A stretch of 64,000 nt of DNA from Rhizobium sp. TH2 (GTDB lineage: Bacteria; Pseudomonadota; Alphaproteobacteria; Rhizobiales; Rhizobiaceae). The stretch lies in NCBI RefSeq assembly GCF_024707525.1, contig NZ_CP062231.1, positions 4,650,001-4,714,000 on the forward strand, in the 5' to 3' direction. Under the pieces are notes generated by a model. That model worked only from the letters and a program-made list of their open reading frames with translations, was not told the origin of the DNA and ran no database searches. The position numbers and the translations under genes are program-made. Position 1 is the stretch's first letter. The number at the start of each line of letters is the position of its first letter. Shown piece by piece: positions 44,601-54,900 of the stretch.

Positions 44601-45991
44601 CGCAGCCGGTTGCCGCTGCCATGCGATGCAACGATCCGGCCGGTGATCGTGGAACCCCCTTCTTGCTTTGGAGGCTCGCCTGCAGCTTTCTGGGCCTCGG
44701 GAACAGCAAGCTGCAGCCAGCCCTGATCGACAGCCAAAAACAGATAGGGGACCTCGGTCGCTTCGACTGGCAACGCTCCAGCGGCCCGATATATGCCGAG
44801 CAGCCGGTCGAGATGCGCCGACAACGGCACAGTGACGGGGATGGCTTTATTCAACCCTGTAATATTGCTGTCCCACGCCGGTTCGGCCGGCGTGTATGCC
44901 ATCGAAATCGTGCTGTTGCCATTGCGCCTGCCCGACCGGGCCTCGATCGTGAACTTGTCCGGAGCCTGGCGCAACAGCGTCATCCGCGCCTGGTTTATGG
45001 TGGCCAAGGCAGCGGGCTCGCCAGGAAAGCGGCTGCTTGTGCTCATTCGGAGATCGGTTGCCGAAGGATCGATCTCGACGCGAAAATGGTTCTGCTGGCA
45101 ACCGCTCGAATCCAGTGAGCAAACCTTGCCAGTAACGACCATCGGCCAGATGAGCGGCGGTGCCGCGGGTCGCTTGTCAAAGCGGATTTGCGCAGGCGCG
45201 CCCTTCGGACCAAGTATGGCAAGGATTGCGGCGATGCGCCCCTCAAGGGCGTCGAGTTCGGCTGCACCGCTCTTGCCTGCACCGACAAGGCGCAGAATAT
45301 TGCGGCGATCCTTGCCATCGGCCTGTCGCTCAAGCCGGAATCTGCCATCCATTGTGGTACCGGATGTGTTGCGCGTGAAATCGGCGAGACTGCCAAGGAA
45401 CTCGATGCCGTCAGGAACGAGTTCGATCTCAAAATACTTTCCGCTCTTGAGATCAATCTTCAGGCCGCCGAGGATAGTCGAATTCTTCTTGTCGAACTTC
45501 AGGGCCACCGCCAACGCTGCGTTTGCCTTGATCGTCATGTCGATCGACAATGTCAGCCGGCCTTCGGCAACGCGAAACACGGGAACGGAGATATCCGTCT
45601 CACTATCCGTCGTCGTATCCGCAGCCATCTTTTCCCAGGGCTTCTCGGGAACGATCAGAATATCCGATGGTGAGGGCTGATCCAGCAATTTAGCTTCGAC
45701 TTCCAGGCCGTTGCCAAAGTCGAAATAGAGATTGTTCGCCGGGTGGCCGCCGAAATTCCTCGGCCAGGGATAAACCCGCAGCATACGCGGGTACCGTTCG
45801 GGTTTGGTGGACGCGGGACTTCCCATGTCCAAGGCACGGATTCCGACGGTGTTGTCGATGACAAGACTGTTATCGCCGAAGACCGGCGGCTCGCCCCAAT
45901 ACGCCCTGACTTCCGCATAGCAGAACGGTGTGTCGGCACCAGCCCCGAGGAACACGCGACCCAGCCACTTGCGATCGAATTTGGGCGTCAT
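38672..45991 (-). CDS. Giant protein of unknown function (2439 residues)
   Basis: An uninterrupted frame of 2439 codons beginning MTPKFDRKWLGRVFLGAGAD. ATG 45991 overlaps the stop of the upstream giant gene (ATGA) and has GGGGAG eight bases before it, so both are made from one mRNA. There is no signal peptide, no transmembrane helix, and Cys is rare. The chain looks like long runs of alternating beta-strand sequence (for example LTLSIDMTIKANAALAVALKF) interspersed with polar loops. I recognise no catalytic motif or known domain. The coding frame is convincing: no stop in 7.3 kb and normal amino-acid use. It could be a structural, surface or toxin-like polymer. Confidence 0.85.
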   Translation of the reverse strand: MTPKFDRKWLGRVFLGAGADTPFCYAEVRAYWGEPPVFGDNSLVIDNTVGIRALDMGSPASTKPERYPRMLRVYPWPRNFGGHPANNLYFDFGNGLEVEAKLLDQPSPSDILIVPEKPWEKMAADTTTDSETDISVPVFRVAEGRLTLSIDMTIKANAALAVALKFDKKNSTILGGLKIDLKSGKYFEIELVPDGIEFLGSLADFTRNTSGTTMDGRFRLERQADGKDRRNILRLVGAGKSGAAELDALEGRIAAILAILGPKGAPAQIRFDKRPAAPPLIWPMVVTGKVCSLDSSGCQQNHFRVEIDPSATDLRMSTSSRFPGEPAALATINQARMTLLRQAPDKFTIEARSGRRNGNSTISMAYTPAEPAWDSNITGLNKAIPVTVPLSAHLDRLLGIYRAAGALPVEATEVPYLFLAVDQGWLQLAVPEAQKAAGEPPKQEGGSTITGRIVASHGSGNRLRSVTIEQAAGLKLTLAFTQGDNGFEPVGATLEAWTPQMRFAGFLFAAETSPTGQEALPTLRGGPAATRDLPMISPRNGPGIEAEFEWIITTDADNKAIDHWNLKISDVTADHAGAVEATALDGLTGQHLAWLPPSHNPFITNYPITRGLPSSTEPSVSRGLVPWRVGQKKLLTLVMEVDGADAPKVSGDLTWALPYPEPKALENKSFLPDTLILPTLAGIELLPPRIYDPQKALRAALRYDLPILDELFAWSDPPPPKNAKPDVTSENRGPEERAPTAVEPDRLMQVWDKSRKRMALTRTQAAFATPWLETGGKPAPIKIDNLVEPLTWNSKSFVVTLDEPYGKFELDGVLYSLKEAVEGRVLTFKIAGSTIAPPGEDETAEIQIEGFAANIYNHSNYLWDSRGFGMGAAQSMLDHAAVRAIKITPLVPKDTSETHLLSMHSALEIAVSGDASKGFRTPLNFLVRDLPVKKNGEGYAFDGKTNPIENSPGADGSAFDPDELPRSLHEWRFFASLPKAGSELDDRRQQFYLRYGPFAFTPLRLLEAKFNLTGAMTKLTIVGRAALAPLVPNLEADSPAHRQPFGPDEVYERGDLFKLALTPEGETWKAEWQGLSYEGEKLVDRDNVVRVETTLSDRWAGKTEVPAQIDINLKSYAEGEKKLPAKMRARLFGCDWSLDLEGAIADDLLTLTPAQSATKTGVVQGLAVHFKDVKIKLFLKAGSENPRIDYQPILKLGVDDKTSLLEISPEQLDWLDLKLTPAPPESGNDKLHLTVDHESGRVTADCAILAPKGLSPLFVLKASNALAVRALLAGYPEAKGGVKSDLEPITLTTAWMRVDGREATEPNLAIEHVFSTSVGRASSTLHRLYLTGKHEVKSLIRWPSAGLSLAAGGGAINDLFNPKSSIKPDGVGKPTTFSHDISIDAAEQDLLRHTVTVHFNRHEIEAQLLAAGEKKLILRKSVQLLVTASHELREKGDDKSNGVLRLSWSSLDTVNLTTPQRWIEEASELAFAPRYELGKYRATKLADTKEKDGMLKLRHAVSGFFDDLLIGWLEKGGGDEAVVVTGGAIMHFPWEDRAFVAVIPWIDSDAAAALRLGDLTLQSKPGRWRVALADFWGGSALQQSGALATTPLKLRIASVDIGNTLGVTASTPSLPMEQAFFERLDQNGKVVAMEGDEDELLAAPFFVRSIFAIYNLLQTIASEKSAASQVAGTLFGNLSSVPASRLRVVVSDPGIPGTPAVETFVPADLIVLSADRKSETESYRMIERTGADQLFESASSEIRDLALNEDRQAGVAIRMVRLREGPVMHLVPLESSGLSFSETFSGELLRKGTDLSPSAALGWPSARGVNGISALAPVLGDEFPIMSSNAGFSARTQSFGWPARASAHKKESDDAQDRDGYYLSFSSHVIYDRGQLLGFDGPAARHLLVSPVRRRLPVEVAQAVALQSEDEQPTDNAGRLKAVLPPVVTRTTIGRRPGVFEVLSASVIIPDIATAFDSDRPQFGQPGNSSPVASHQLRNPRSPVLPADDIEDLTKPITPTALALRRRTYLSLGDFVDVEADEEGERYRRLKPFGQFSGNADVFRISQAANEWRVVVSLANEEPIGSAWGGTLEFELKAVSSNGGTIDQLGAVLWPGEKLPSVRLEIGGKTFDGLKVSLLPEDKDAIQRTIRATASTSLAEIRALLVAANADTPMRVVIEFDPDPVDSVKLQTGPKKYVSVPLQLAPGDRRVMPVLSQTIAFGDPSYDRQLASLAQQDLQRIDDKPHLLVCDRKEYNTWSVLYLAAGVLGADGSFDGAQAGSFSVRFSRLPVPGSDADQQPQPLVIAGQPSENSQYKIEWCSAYEVPLSRLVANNATARSRPALLPGERLEIATTFVSNGKTTIFRLIAAIVAGDVIAPAPSVFTVLEAAGDGVTVPLHAAAPLPQRVEFPDLLNDLANGHVRRQGLFIWRSSRPKAEKKTGREFELLKFDRSGGAQLPG

Positions 45992-48900
45992 GATGCGTCT
46001 CCCCGGCTGCGTTCGATCATGCGCGACAGTGGTGTCCTGTCTCCCATCATGGCCATCACGGAAAGCTTGCGGCCTTTTCCGAACAGTTGCTCTTCCGCAA
46101 TCTCATGAACCTTTGCCTCAAGTTCCTGCGTTTTGGGAAGTTCGGTATCGTGAAAAGCAAGAAGCTCTGCTTCGTTCGGCGGTGCGCGCAGGATGAGGCG
46201 GCTGATCGCCCCCACGGAAGGCTTGTTCGCATGCGAACCCGTTATCTCCCACAACGCCTTCTTCAGTTCGTCGACGTCGATGGCGCTCCGGTTGAGCCAC
46301 ACTGTGAGCACGGTTCCATCCGGTGGCAATTCGGCGGGAACAGGGGGTGTCGCACTTGGATCGCCCGTCCATCTCCGCTTCCAGTTCTGGACGGTCTCGC
46401 GAGCCTCATGCGCCTGATACAGCGTCAGGTAGTCTTCGAGATCTTCCCATCCCTGCGTCGGCAACGACGTGCCGGAGAACGTCAAGGTGACGGGAGCAAG
46501 ACCTGCAATCGCCTCCTCGCCGGATACACCATCGAGCGCAGGCTTCTTGAGTGCCGCCAGCATGGCCGCCTGAATCTCGGGATCGGCGCTCTCATGGATC
46601 ACAGGCTGATAGGCTGCCTGGGCGCTCGGCTGATTGCCCGTACTGGCTTTGGGCAGCAATGTCATTGTTGGCCGGATGCGCCATTCATGCGTCCCGTCGG
46701 CCGTCAGGCTCGGGTTGACGTTGCCGGACATGGGCTCCAACCGCGAACCGGACTTTTGCAGCAGATAAAGGCTGACATCCTCTTTTTTGGCTTTGGTCGC
46801 TGGCGGCGGGGCGGGAAGCACGTCGATTTCGGGCACGCGCTGGATGACTTCGCCGTTACTCTTGATGGCCTCCAATGAAATACGGTAGTTGACTGCCGGT
46901 TCCGGTAGATGAACCAGGTTTCCGATCTCGCCGAAACATTCGGCCGGGCTGCCAGGAAACCAGACAGCCGCATCGTTGGATGCCATGCAGTCTATGAAGC
47001 GCATGGCGGCAAGATCGATCGTGATCAGCGTCTTGAAGCAGGGCACCCCACCGTCCTCGGACAGGAGCTTTCGACTGACGGAGTATTGGGGGCCATTCTT
47101 CGCCATCGTGCGCCGGAGGTCGCCCGACGTGCCATCCTCGGCCCATCTCAGTTCGAAGTAACCCTGCTCGTTGACCGCGGCGGATTGCTCCGACACGACA
47201 ATCCCAGCCGCCATGTGGACGAGTGCATGTGTGCGGAAGAAATAGGGCGGCAGCAATGCCGATATTGCCGTTGATCCCAACCACGCATCCGGCACAAACG
47301 GACGCAGATCCTCGAGCATCTTGCGGGCTTCGTCACGATCAAGCGCCAGGAGTTTGGCATTGACGAGCTTGGGATCGAGTTCGCCAAATTCACCGCCCGG
47401 GTCGGCCTTGAACTTGTGCTCTTCTTCCAGAGCCTCAATTGCGTTCAACCAGCCGAGATGCGGAAACTCGCGCCAGAAGCCCACCGCGAGCTCTTGCGGC
47501 GCCAATACAGCGTCATTGCGGCGGTTTGCCTGCGCAAGCACCATGTCCGTGGAATGCGCGATCACCAATTCGAACCGTCCCCCGGATCTGCCTGGTCCAG
47601 GCGGCATTGTGCGCCGCGAGAGCAGGACGACCGGCTTTTCCAGCGGCTCGGATCGCGGGATCGTAATGTCCTTGAAGCGTCCGAGTGCATCGCCAGGGCT
47701 CAGCGCTCCCGCAAGTCCCGAGATTTTCTGACGCTCCAGCGTTTTGTCGCCGACAAGCATCCACGGCGATGCCTCCGCCCATTCTGCATAGCGGCCGACG
47801 GGGCGGACCGCAAATTTGTAGCGTTTGCCCCCTCGGTCCGTTTGCGGGATCAGAATGGATAGCCGGCCCGACGCATCCGGTGCCTGCTGCCAGGTGCCGG
47901 GATCGGCGACCGTGCCAAGCGAAAAATAAACTTGCGGCTCATTGGCGTCGGATTCGGTTGAGGGAAGTCCAGGTACCCAGCAATGCTGCAGGAAGGGCGT
48001 CCAGAACCGAGTAATACACCCCGCGAGAAGCTTGCGTGCCTCGATTGCGCCGGGCTCCTCTGAATTGTCCATCACATTGCCAACCGGCACAGCCAATGAA
48101 CCAAAACGCATACCGATATACGCTGCGAAGCGAGAGACGGCCTCGACATGGTTCAACTGGACGACGTTGTCGACCAGAGTCGGCCTGAAAAGTGCCTCGG
48201 CCCAGTCTGCATCCGTTAATTCGGCAAACTTGCCAAATGCATGTTCGGTCGTTTCCTTGCCGCCCTTCAGTGCATTCGGCAGATTCCCACCCACCCAATC
48301 TGCCTCCAGTGTCGGTGGCGTCAGGTCCTTTTCCACCGCCTCGACAGACAGTTTCACGATCTTGGCGAGATCTGCCTTGGGGTCGAACTCCGAATTCCGA
48401 ACGATGACCCGGAGCACAGCGACCGGCTCGCGGGGCTTCATGAGATAGTTGCCGGCAATGATCAGTTTGCGCGCCTCTGCCGACAGCCTGACGGGGTGCA
48501 CCGAGGCTATCCCGGAATGGACCGGCAACACATCGATAAGAGCGCCATTGCCGGCGATGTCGATAGGATTACCTGCATCATCTTCGGTCCTCAATTCGAT
48601 CGTGAAGTTCGCGGCTTTGAGCCGCTTTTCCGGACCGGGGGCCATGGCTCGCACGATTGCGTACCGAACCGCCAATCGCGCATCGTCGCTCACGTCGGGT
48701 TGCGGCCAGATATCCGAGCGGTCAGGTCGCGGCCTGAGCGCGATCTGCATGACTGAAAGTGCCTCGTTGCCAATCAGGCCCGCCACCTCGTCTTTCGACG
48801 GATTCCTGATACCCCCATCGAACCAGAACAGTTTCGAATTGCCCCATGGACGCGTGACGACGTCGACGAAAGCCTGGCCGCAATCGCGACCGGCGTAAAC

Positions 48901-51900
48901 ATTCAAGGCCTGCCGCATAGCGCCGTGGATCGCCTTGAGGGCTTCGTCGCGAGGGGCGTAGTTCCCCCTCAACTTGTCGTAAAGCCGGAAACCTGTTGCC
49001 AGGCCGAGTAGCCGGAGGGCACCCCAGCCATTCTTATCCTTCTGCGGAGGCGAAGCGGCGACATACTCTTCGAAGGACTTCGCATCGACCTTCGGGTCCG
49101 GATCGCTGACAATCGAATATCGTTTGAAGAGCGACGTCTCGTCGCCTGTCACCCGCTCGCCGAACTGGACAAATGAAAGCGCATCCGCAAGAACCGGGTG
49201 CAACCGCGGCAGGATGTCGAAGTCGTGCATTATGCTCGCCGTCGGCGTATAGACGACGCTCCCGTCCTGCATCAACGGCTTCCCGTCCGCACTGACTTTG
49301 GCGCGCACCGCCTCGATCCGGACCTTCACGGCACCCAGATATTTCGATTCCTTGAGCCGTTGTGCAAGGACAACCTGTTCCGACGCACGAGCCGCATCCA
49401 GGGCCTTCGCCTTTGGTTGCAGCTGGAGCGCTCGCATGATGGCGCGGACCCGGCCGGCATTCAGCACGCTCTTTCCAAGGGGAACAACGAACACTTCCTT
49501 CTTGTTCGAGCCCTCCTTCACGAGAACATCCTTCACCATCAGGCGAGGAAGCCAGTCCGGCAGAGGATCGGATTTTTCATCCGCCCAGTCGGGGAACGAA
49601 ATGCGCAACTGATCCGGTGTGCCGCCGGCAAAAAGCAGCGCCAGATCGGCATCGTCTGGCTCCGGCATGATCGAGCGACGGATGCAGAGTTCGGGAAAGA
49701 TCGCGGTCGATTCCGCACTCGAAAACCACGCCGCCTTGCTGGTGGATTTTGCGCCGTTGAGCCGGGACGCGCGTGCGATGCGCAGGGCGTCGGAGGGATA
49801 GTACGCTTCAATCCGGCTCAGATCGCCAAACTCCGGCGGTTCAAGCCCCCGCAGGCTGGGCGGCGACAGCTTGAGCTTGCCGACCGGCAAGGCTTGAGCG
49901 GCCAATGCCGCCGCCTCGTCTTTCCCGTCGTTCACGTACGTATCCGGATCGACGGCATGGATCTCGTAGCCGCCTATCCACCGGAAAAGGTCCGGCGCAA
50001 CCGCACCTGCGGCATCACCGACAATCTGCAGATCGCGGGGACGAGCGTTCCAGCGAAGTCTGACGCCGGTTCGTCCTTCGCTGTCGGCCATCAGGTTCAG
50101 GCCTCGATGCCTGAGCAAATCATCCAGGCTGCTGCCGGCTCTCGGATAATAAAGATGGATGTTTCCGCTTTCGCCGGTAAAGTCCGTACGCGTCAGCGGC
50201 TTGAGAGCGAGGTTCACGGGTTGTTCGAAGGCCTCGATCCGCGTGTTGACGGACACGCCTTCTTCAAGAAGGCCCTGCGGAGTTGAGCCGGACTTTTGCT
50301 CGATCCGCCAGTTCTTCAGCACAATGTTGAAGCTGACACTCCGCCATTCCCCTGCCTTGACGTCGGTCTTCGTCCGGCTTTCGGCACGCAGATAGGCGCG
50401 GCGCACAAGGCCGGGCGCGTCCCCCGCATTGTTCGATCCCGTTGCGCCGAGCGCCTTGCGCAATTCTTCAGGGCTGGAAGCTTCCTCTTTGCCCTCTTTG
50501 AGTTTGAACACCTTGAATGAAACCGACTGCCGCCCGTATTTTTGATCGTTCGGGATGTTCGAGTTCTCCGTGCCCTGCAACTTGAGATATTCGAATTCCG
50601 CCATGATCGCGTTCGATGTATCCGTCACCCGCTTCAGGATGAAACTGGATACGCCTTTCTGACCGGCAAGCTTCTCGATCGCCGCCTCGTCGAGGCGGGT
50701 ACGCGCTTCGTCGAGCGCATCCGATCCGAAAGAGCCGGACGGGATCGCGCGCTCCTCGAGAATGCGCAATTGCAGAGCATCGGTCTTGCTGTCCGGCTCG
50801 GGAATGACCGGGATGGTGGCGCCCGTAGCGTCGGCCGGCTCGCTGGCACGAACGCCGGCCGTCATCAGGAAGCGCAGGCCGGGAACCGTGGACTTGGTCG
50901 GGAAAGTTGGACTGCCATCCGCAGCAAAGCCCGCGGATAGAATGCCGTCATAGGCGATCTGCAACGCCGCTTCACGTGGCGACACCGGCAGGACTTCCGG
51001 CGCCCTGAAATCCCGAACCACGTAGGGTTCGCCCGAATCGGACGTGCCGGCTATGTCGATCGGAGTGATTTCATAGACGATATTGACCGACGCTACATCG
51101 CCACCATTTGCCTTTTTCCAATCGACCAGATTCGTAGCCTTGCCCAGCAGGACGTCACGAATTGCATCCGGTATGGCGCCTTGCCCGTTTTCGCCCCTGG
51201 AAAGCAGGTCGTCGATGAACTGATACGGCGGGCGAACCCGCTCAAGACGGACCGATCCGTCGGGTTCCTGGGACAGCCGTTCGGGCGAGCCGGCCTTGAC
51301 GGTGAACTCCGCGCGATACTCGTTCTCGCCGAGACCACGGATATAGCGGCGGATTCGATAGTGCTTCAGGTGGAATTCCGGATCGTGATAGGCGCCCAGC
51401 GAATCGCCCCAAGCGGGTTCGAGATCCCAGTCAAGCTTGATCCCTTCGGTGGTGATCTCATGCGTCGGGCTGAAATTTGGCTGCGCTTTACGGAACATCC
51501 GATCGGGGTGGTTGAAGAGATGTACCCTGCCCGCGACATCGCAGTCTTTTTCCCCAGCCTTGAATGCATCGCTTTTTATGACACAGAATTTCGCTGCAGG
51601 CGGCCGGATATCATCGTCGTCCAAGTCGTCGAAAAGTGCCTGGAGTTCCTCGGCGGAAACCACAAAGGTTAGTCCGAAGTCGCGTGCGTCGATATTGCCA
51701 AACCTTGGTGGACCGTTTTCATACTGCCCGAGCGTGGCGGCAATCTGTGCGGCAGACTCGCAGACCGCGGCAACCGCGGCGGAACGAGCCTCGGCAATCT
51801 CCGCCTCTCGCTTCTGCTGTATCGTGAGGTTGACTCGGCTGCGCCCGGCGCGGCTGAGTTCGAGTGCCGCAGCGTCGGAATCCGCGGGCAGACGGGTATC

Positions 51901-54900
51901 GAGTTTCTTCGACAAGCGGGGTTTTGGTTCGGTGGCCACGGCAATCTCGGGGCTGCCGCTCCATCTGAGAAGGAATTGTGAAAGGAGATAGCTCTTGAAC
52001 TTGAAATCCACGCCTTGGAGGTCGTCACGTCCGACGACGACATCGACCGCGAGGCCGAGAGCGTCCGCCGTTTCGGCGGTCGCACCTATTTTCACGGGAG
52101 CAAGGCTTGGCGAATTCCCGGCCGCCCCCACGAAGAGACGTTTTATTTCTCCGGCCGCCTCCGGTGCCACCAACTTGTGCCATACGGTGGCCGTATCCGC
52201 CGAGGAGCCGGGGCCTGCGTAGAACGTCGATCTAGGTTTGTCACTATCGATCCCTTCGACCCCTATGAACGTATGGTCTCGCGGAATGAGCTGCATGACA
52301 TATCGCTCGCTATCCGAGCCTTTTGTCTTTCCGATCGGAAACAAAAACGCCCAGAAATCGGTCTGGACGATCGGATCACCGTGGAGGCTCACCACCTCGT
52401 CTTCTTTGGGCTGCTCGACGGGCGCCGGGGTTTTGCCAAGATCCTGGTCCACGGCATTGTCGCCGTTCGCCGATGTTTCGTCGGCCGGTCGCTGCGGTTT
52501 TGGATTGGTCTCGACCTTTTGGCCGTCGAGTGCCTTGTCGGGAATATCCGTGCCGAGGCCGAGCGTCATAAAGCGGACGACACGGGCGCGAGCCTTTTCG
52601 AGTTCACCATCGTTGAAAGCGAAGCCGATGCCAAGCGACAGGGAGCGGCCGAAGGCGCTGATCCCGATCGACGCGAAGGCGCGCCCCCCGAGCCTGCCTT
52701 CGCCCGTAATGACACCCTCGAGTGCCACGGAAACGGACAGATGGAGGGAGAAGCCGACCGCGATACGAATGCGGTGTCCGAAGACACGGAAACTGATCCA
52801 CGCCTCCACCCGGATGCCCAACGTGGCATCGAACCGGAAGAAGCCGTAATAAAAGGAATCTCCAAAACGCCGCAGTGACAGATAGGAGATTACTCTCGCT
52901 TCGAGGGCGAAATCGGCATGGGCCACGGCCGCCGCGCCGAAACTGTCGGAGCCGATACGCCCCTCGAGATGCACCTTGCCGATTGCCTTGAATGCGATGC
53001 CGGTCAGGAGCGAATTATCCTCGATCCGCTGAATCATGCCGCCGCTCAGGCTGAGATAAAACTGGCCATTCGGTTCGCCGAGCGTGAACTTGAGTTCATA
53101 TGGCCAGCCCAGCTCGAAATGGAAAAGACCGGGGCGGATGTATAGCGTCGCCGAAAACTGCGACGCCTTGATCGCGGTTTCCAGCGCCGGAGGCAGCCTT
53201 GGGTGAGTGCCGATGTGTCCCTGGCCATCGGCGATGAAGCGACCCAGGAACTCCTTGCGTGGCACCGAGAGATAAAGGTAGCCTCGCATTGTCGGCTTGG
53301 ATTTCCAGTCTTCTCCCTTGCCCGCTTTTGCCCAGTCATTGTAGTTGACCGAGATCCAGCCCCTCAGGTTTATCATGAAGGTCAGGTCGGTTCGCAGTGC
53401 CGCCACGATGTCGAACAAGACGGGGTTCGGAAGCTCCGCCTCGCCCTCCTCGTCGTACACGTTGTCTTGAGATTTCGGGGACCGGGCAACGGAGAACATG
53501 CCCCTGAGCGCCAGCGTCAGATCGTCATTGCTGTAGGTCGGCTCCCAGGCTTCAAACGAATCGAGGTTACCCTGGTATTTCGAGACCTCGTCGAGGATCT
53601 TGACCAACTGCCTCGGGGACTGCGCCATTTCCGCCTGGGCTATGCCGGCGAGCGTGTACCTGTAACCGAAGCCGAAGCCATATTCGCGCAGATAGATTTC
53701 ACCGATCGGCGTGGGAATCGGCACGGTTTGCTTTTCGAACTGGCCGTAGACGAAGAACGAATGCTTCGGCTTGCTGGAACCCGTTTTGTCGCGCAGCTCG
53801 AGGAATCCCATCTTGGCGGACATCGGCGCCCAGCCCGAAAGCTCCATCCTGCCTCCGGCGAGGAAGCCCTCGGCGGTGACATTGGCCGGAAGGATGTCGG
53901 GCCGGAATAGATCTTTTGGTAGCGAGCCATCAACGGCAATCGCGGTGGCTTCGATTTTGAGCGGCCCTTTGTTGAGTCCCACAGTCAGGCCGTCGAAGCG
54001 TATCCGGGGCAGGACGCGGTTTTCGCCCGGCGGCGCGATCCACATATTGTGGAAATCGATGCGCGGCGAAATCATGTCGCCACCCTCGATGAACTTGACC
54101 TGCCCGGAGATCGCCAGCGCCGGATCGCCACCGAAAGCCTCTGCCGAAGGATAGAAGCCGACGCCGCGCAGCTCGAAATCGAAGAGGCTGAAGAAATTGG
54201 TCCGCTTCGGCGGGTCCACCTTCACATGAAACGAAATCGACCGCATGAGCACGCGCGGATCATTGGCAAGCGGCGCCTTGTTGAGCCTGATCTCAACGTC
54301 TTTGAAACTCTTGAGCATGCCCGATGCGAACTCGCCGTCCGCCGGCTTGAACACCGCGCTGCCGGTCAGCTCGAAATAGAAATGGTAGCTGCCTTCGCGC
54401 ACGAAATTGAAGCCGAGTTCGGTAATCGTCAATTCGAAGCGGATTGCGTTGCATTTTATGGGGTCGCCGCTCTTGTCGAGCCGCGCTGTCGCGCTTTCGA
54501 CGACGATCGAGCCGTTCGAATCCGCACCCAGCTGCAGTGCAATGCTCGCATTTGCCTCGCCGACGAGATTTTGCGGCAGCTGTCCACTGCCGATCAGCGA
54601 TGCACCGCCGAAACGCGAACCCTTGATCGACAAATGACCTGACGTGAACCGGAAGGGAACATCTACACCGCCAAGATTGACGGGGTCGGGCTTGACCTTG
54701 GCATCGAAATCGAACCCGCCGCGGCCAGCCGTGAACTCCGTGATCTCGAACTGCAGACCCTTGCCCGAATTCGAAACCGCGCCGAATGACAGTTCCGCCT
54801 TGGCCTGCTTGCCGAGGCCGAACGTCTCGCCACCATTGGAAAGGTCTATATAGAACTGTTCGTAAGGATCGCCATCCTTGATTTTCTCCTCCGGGTCGTC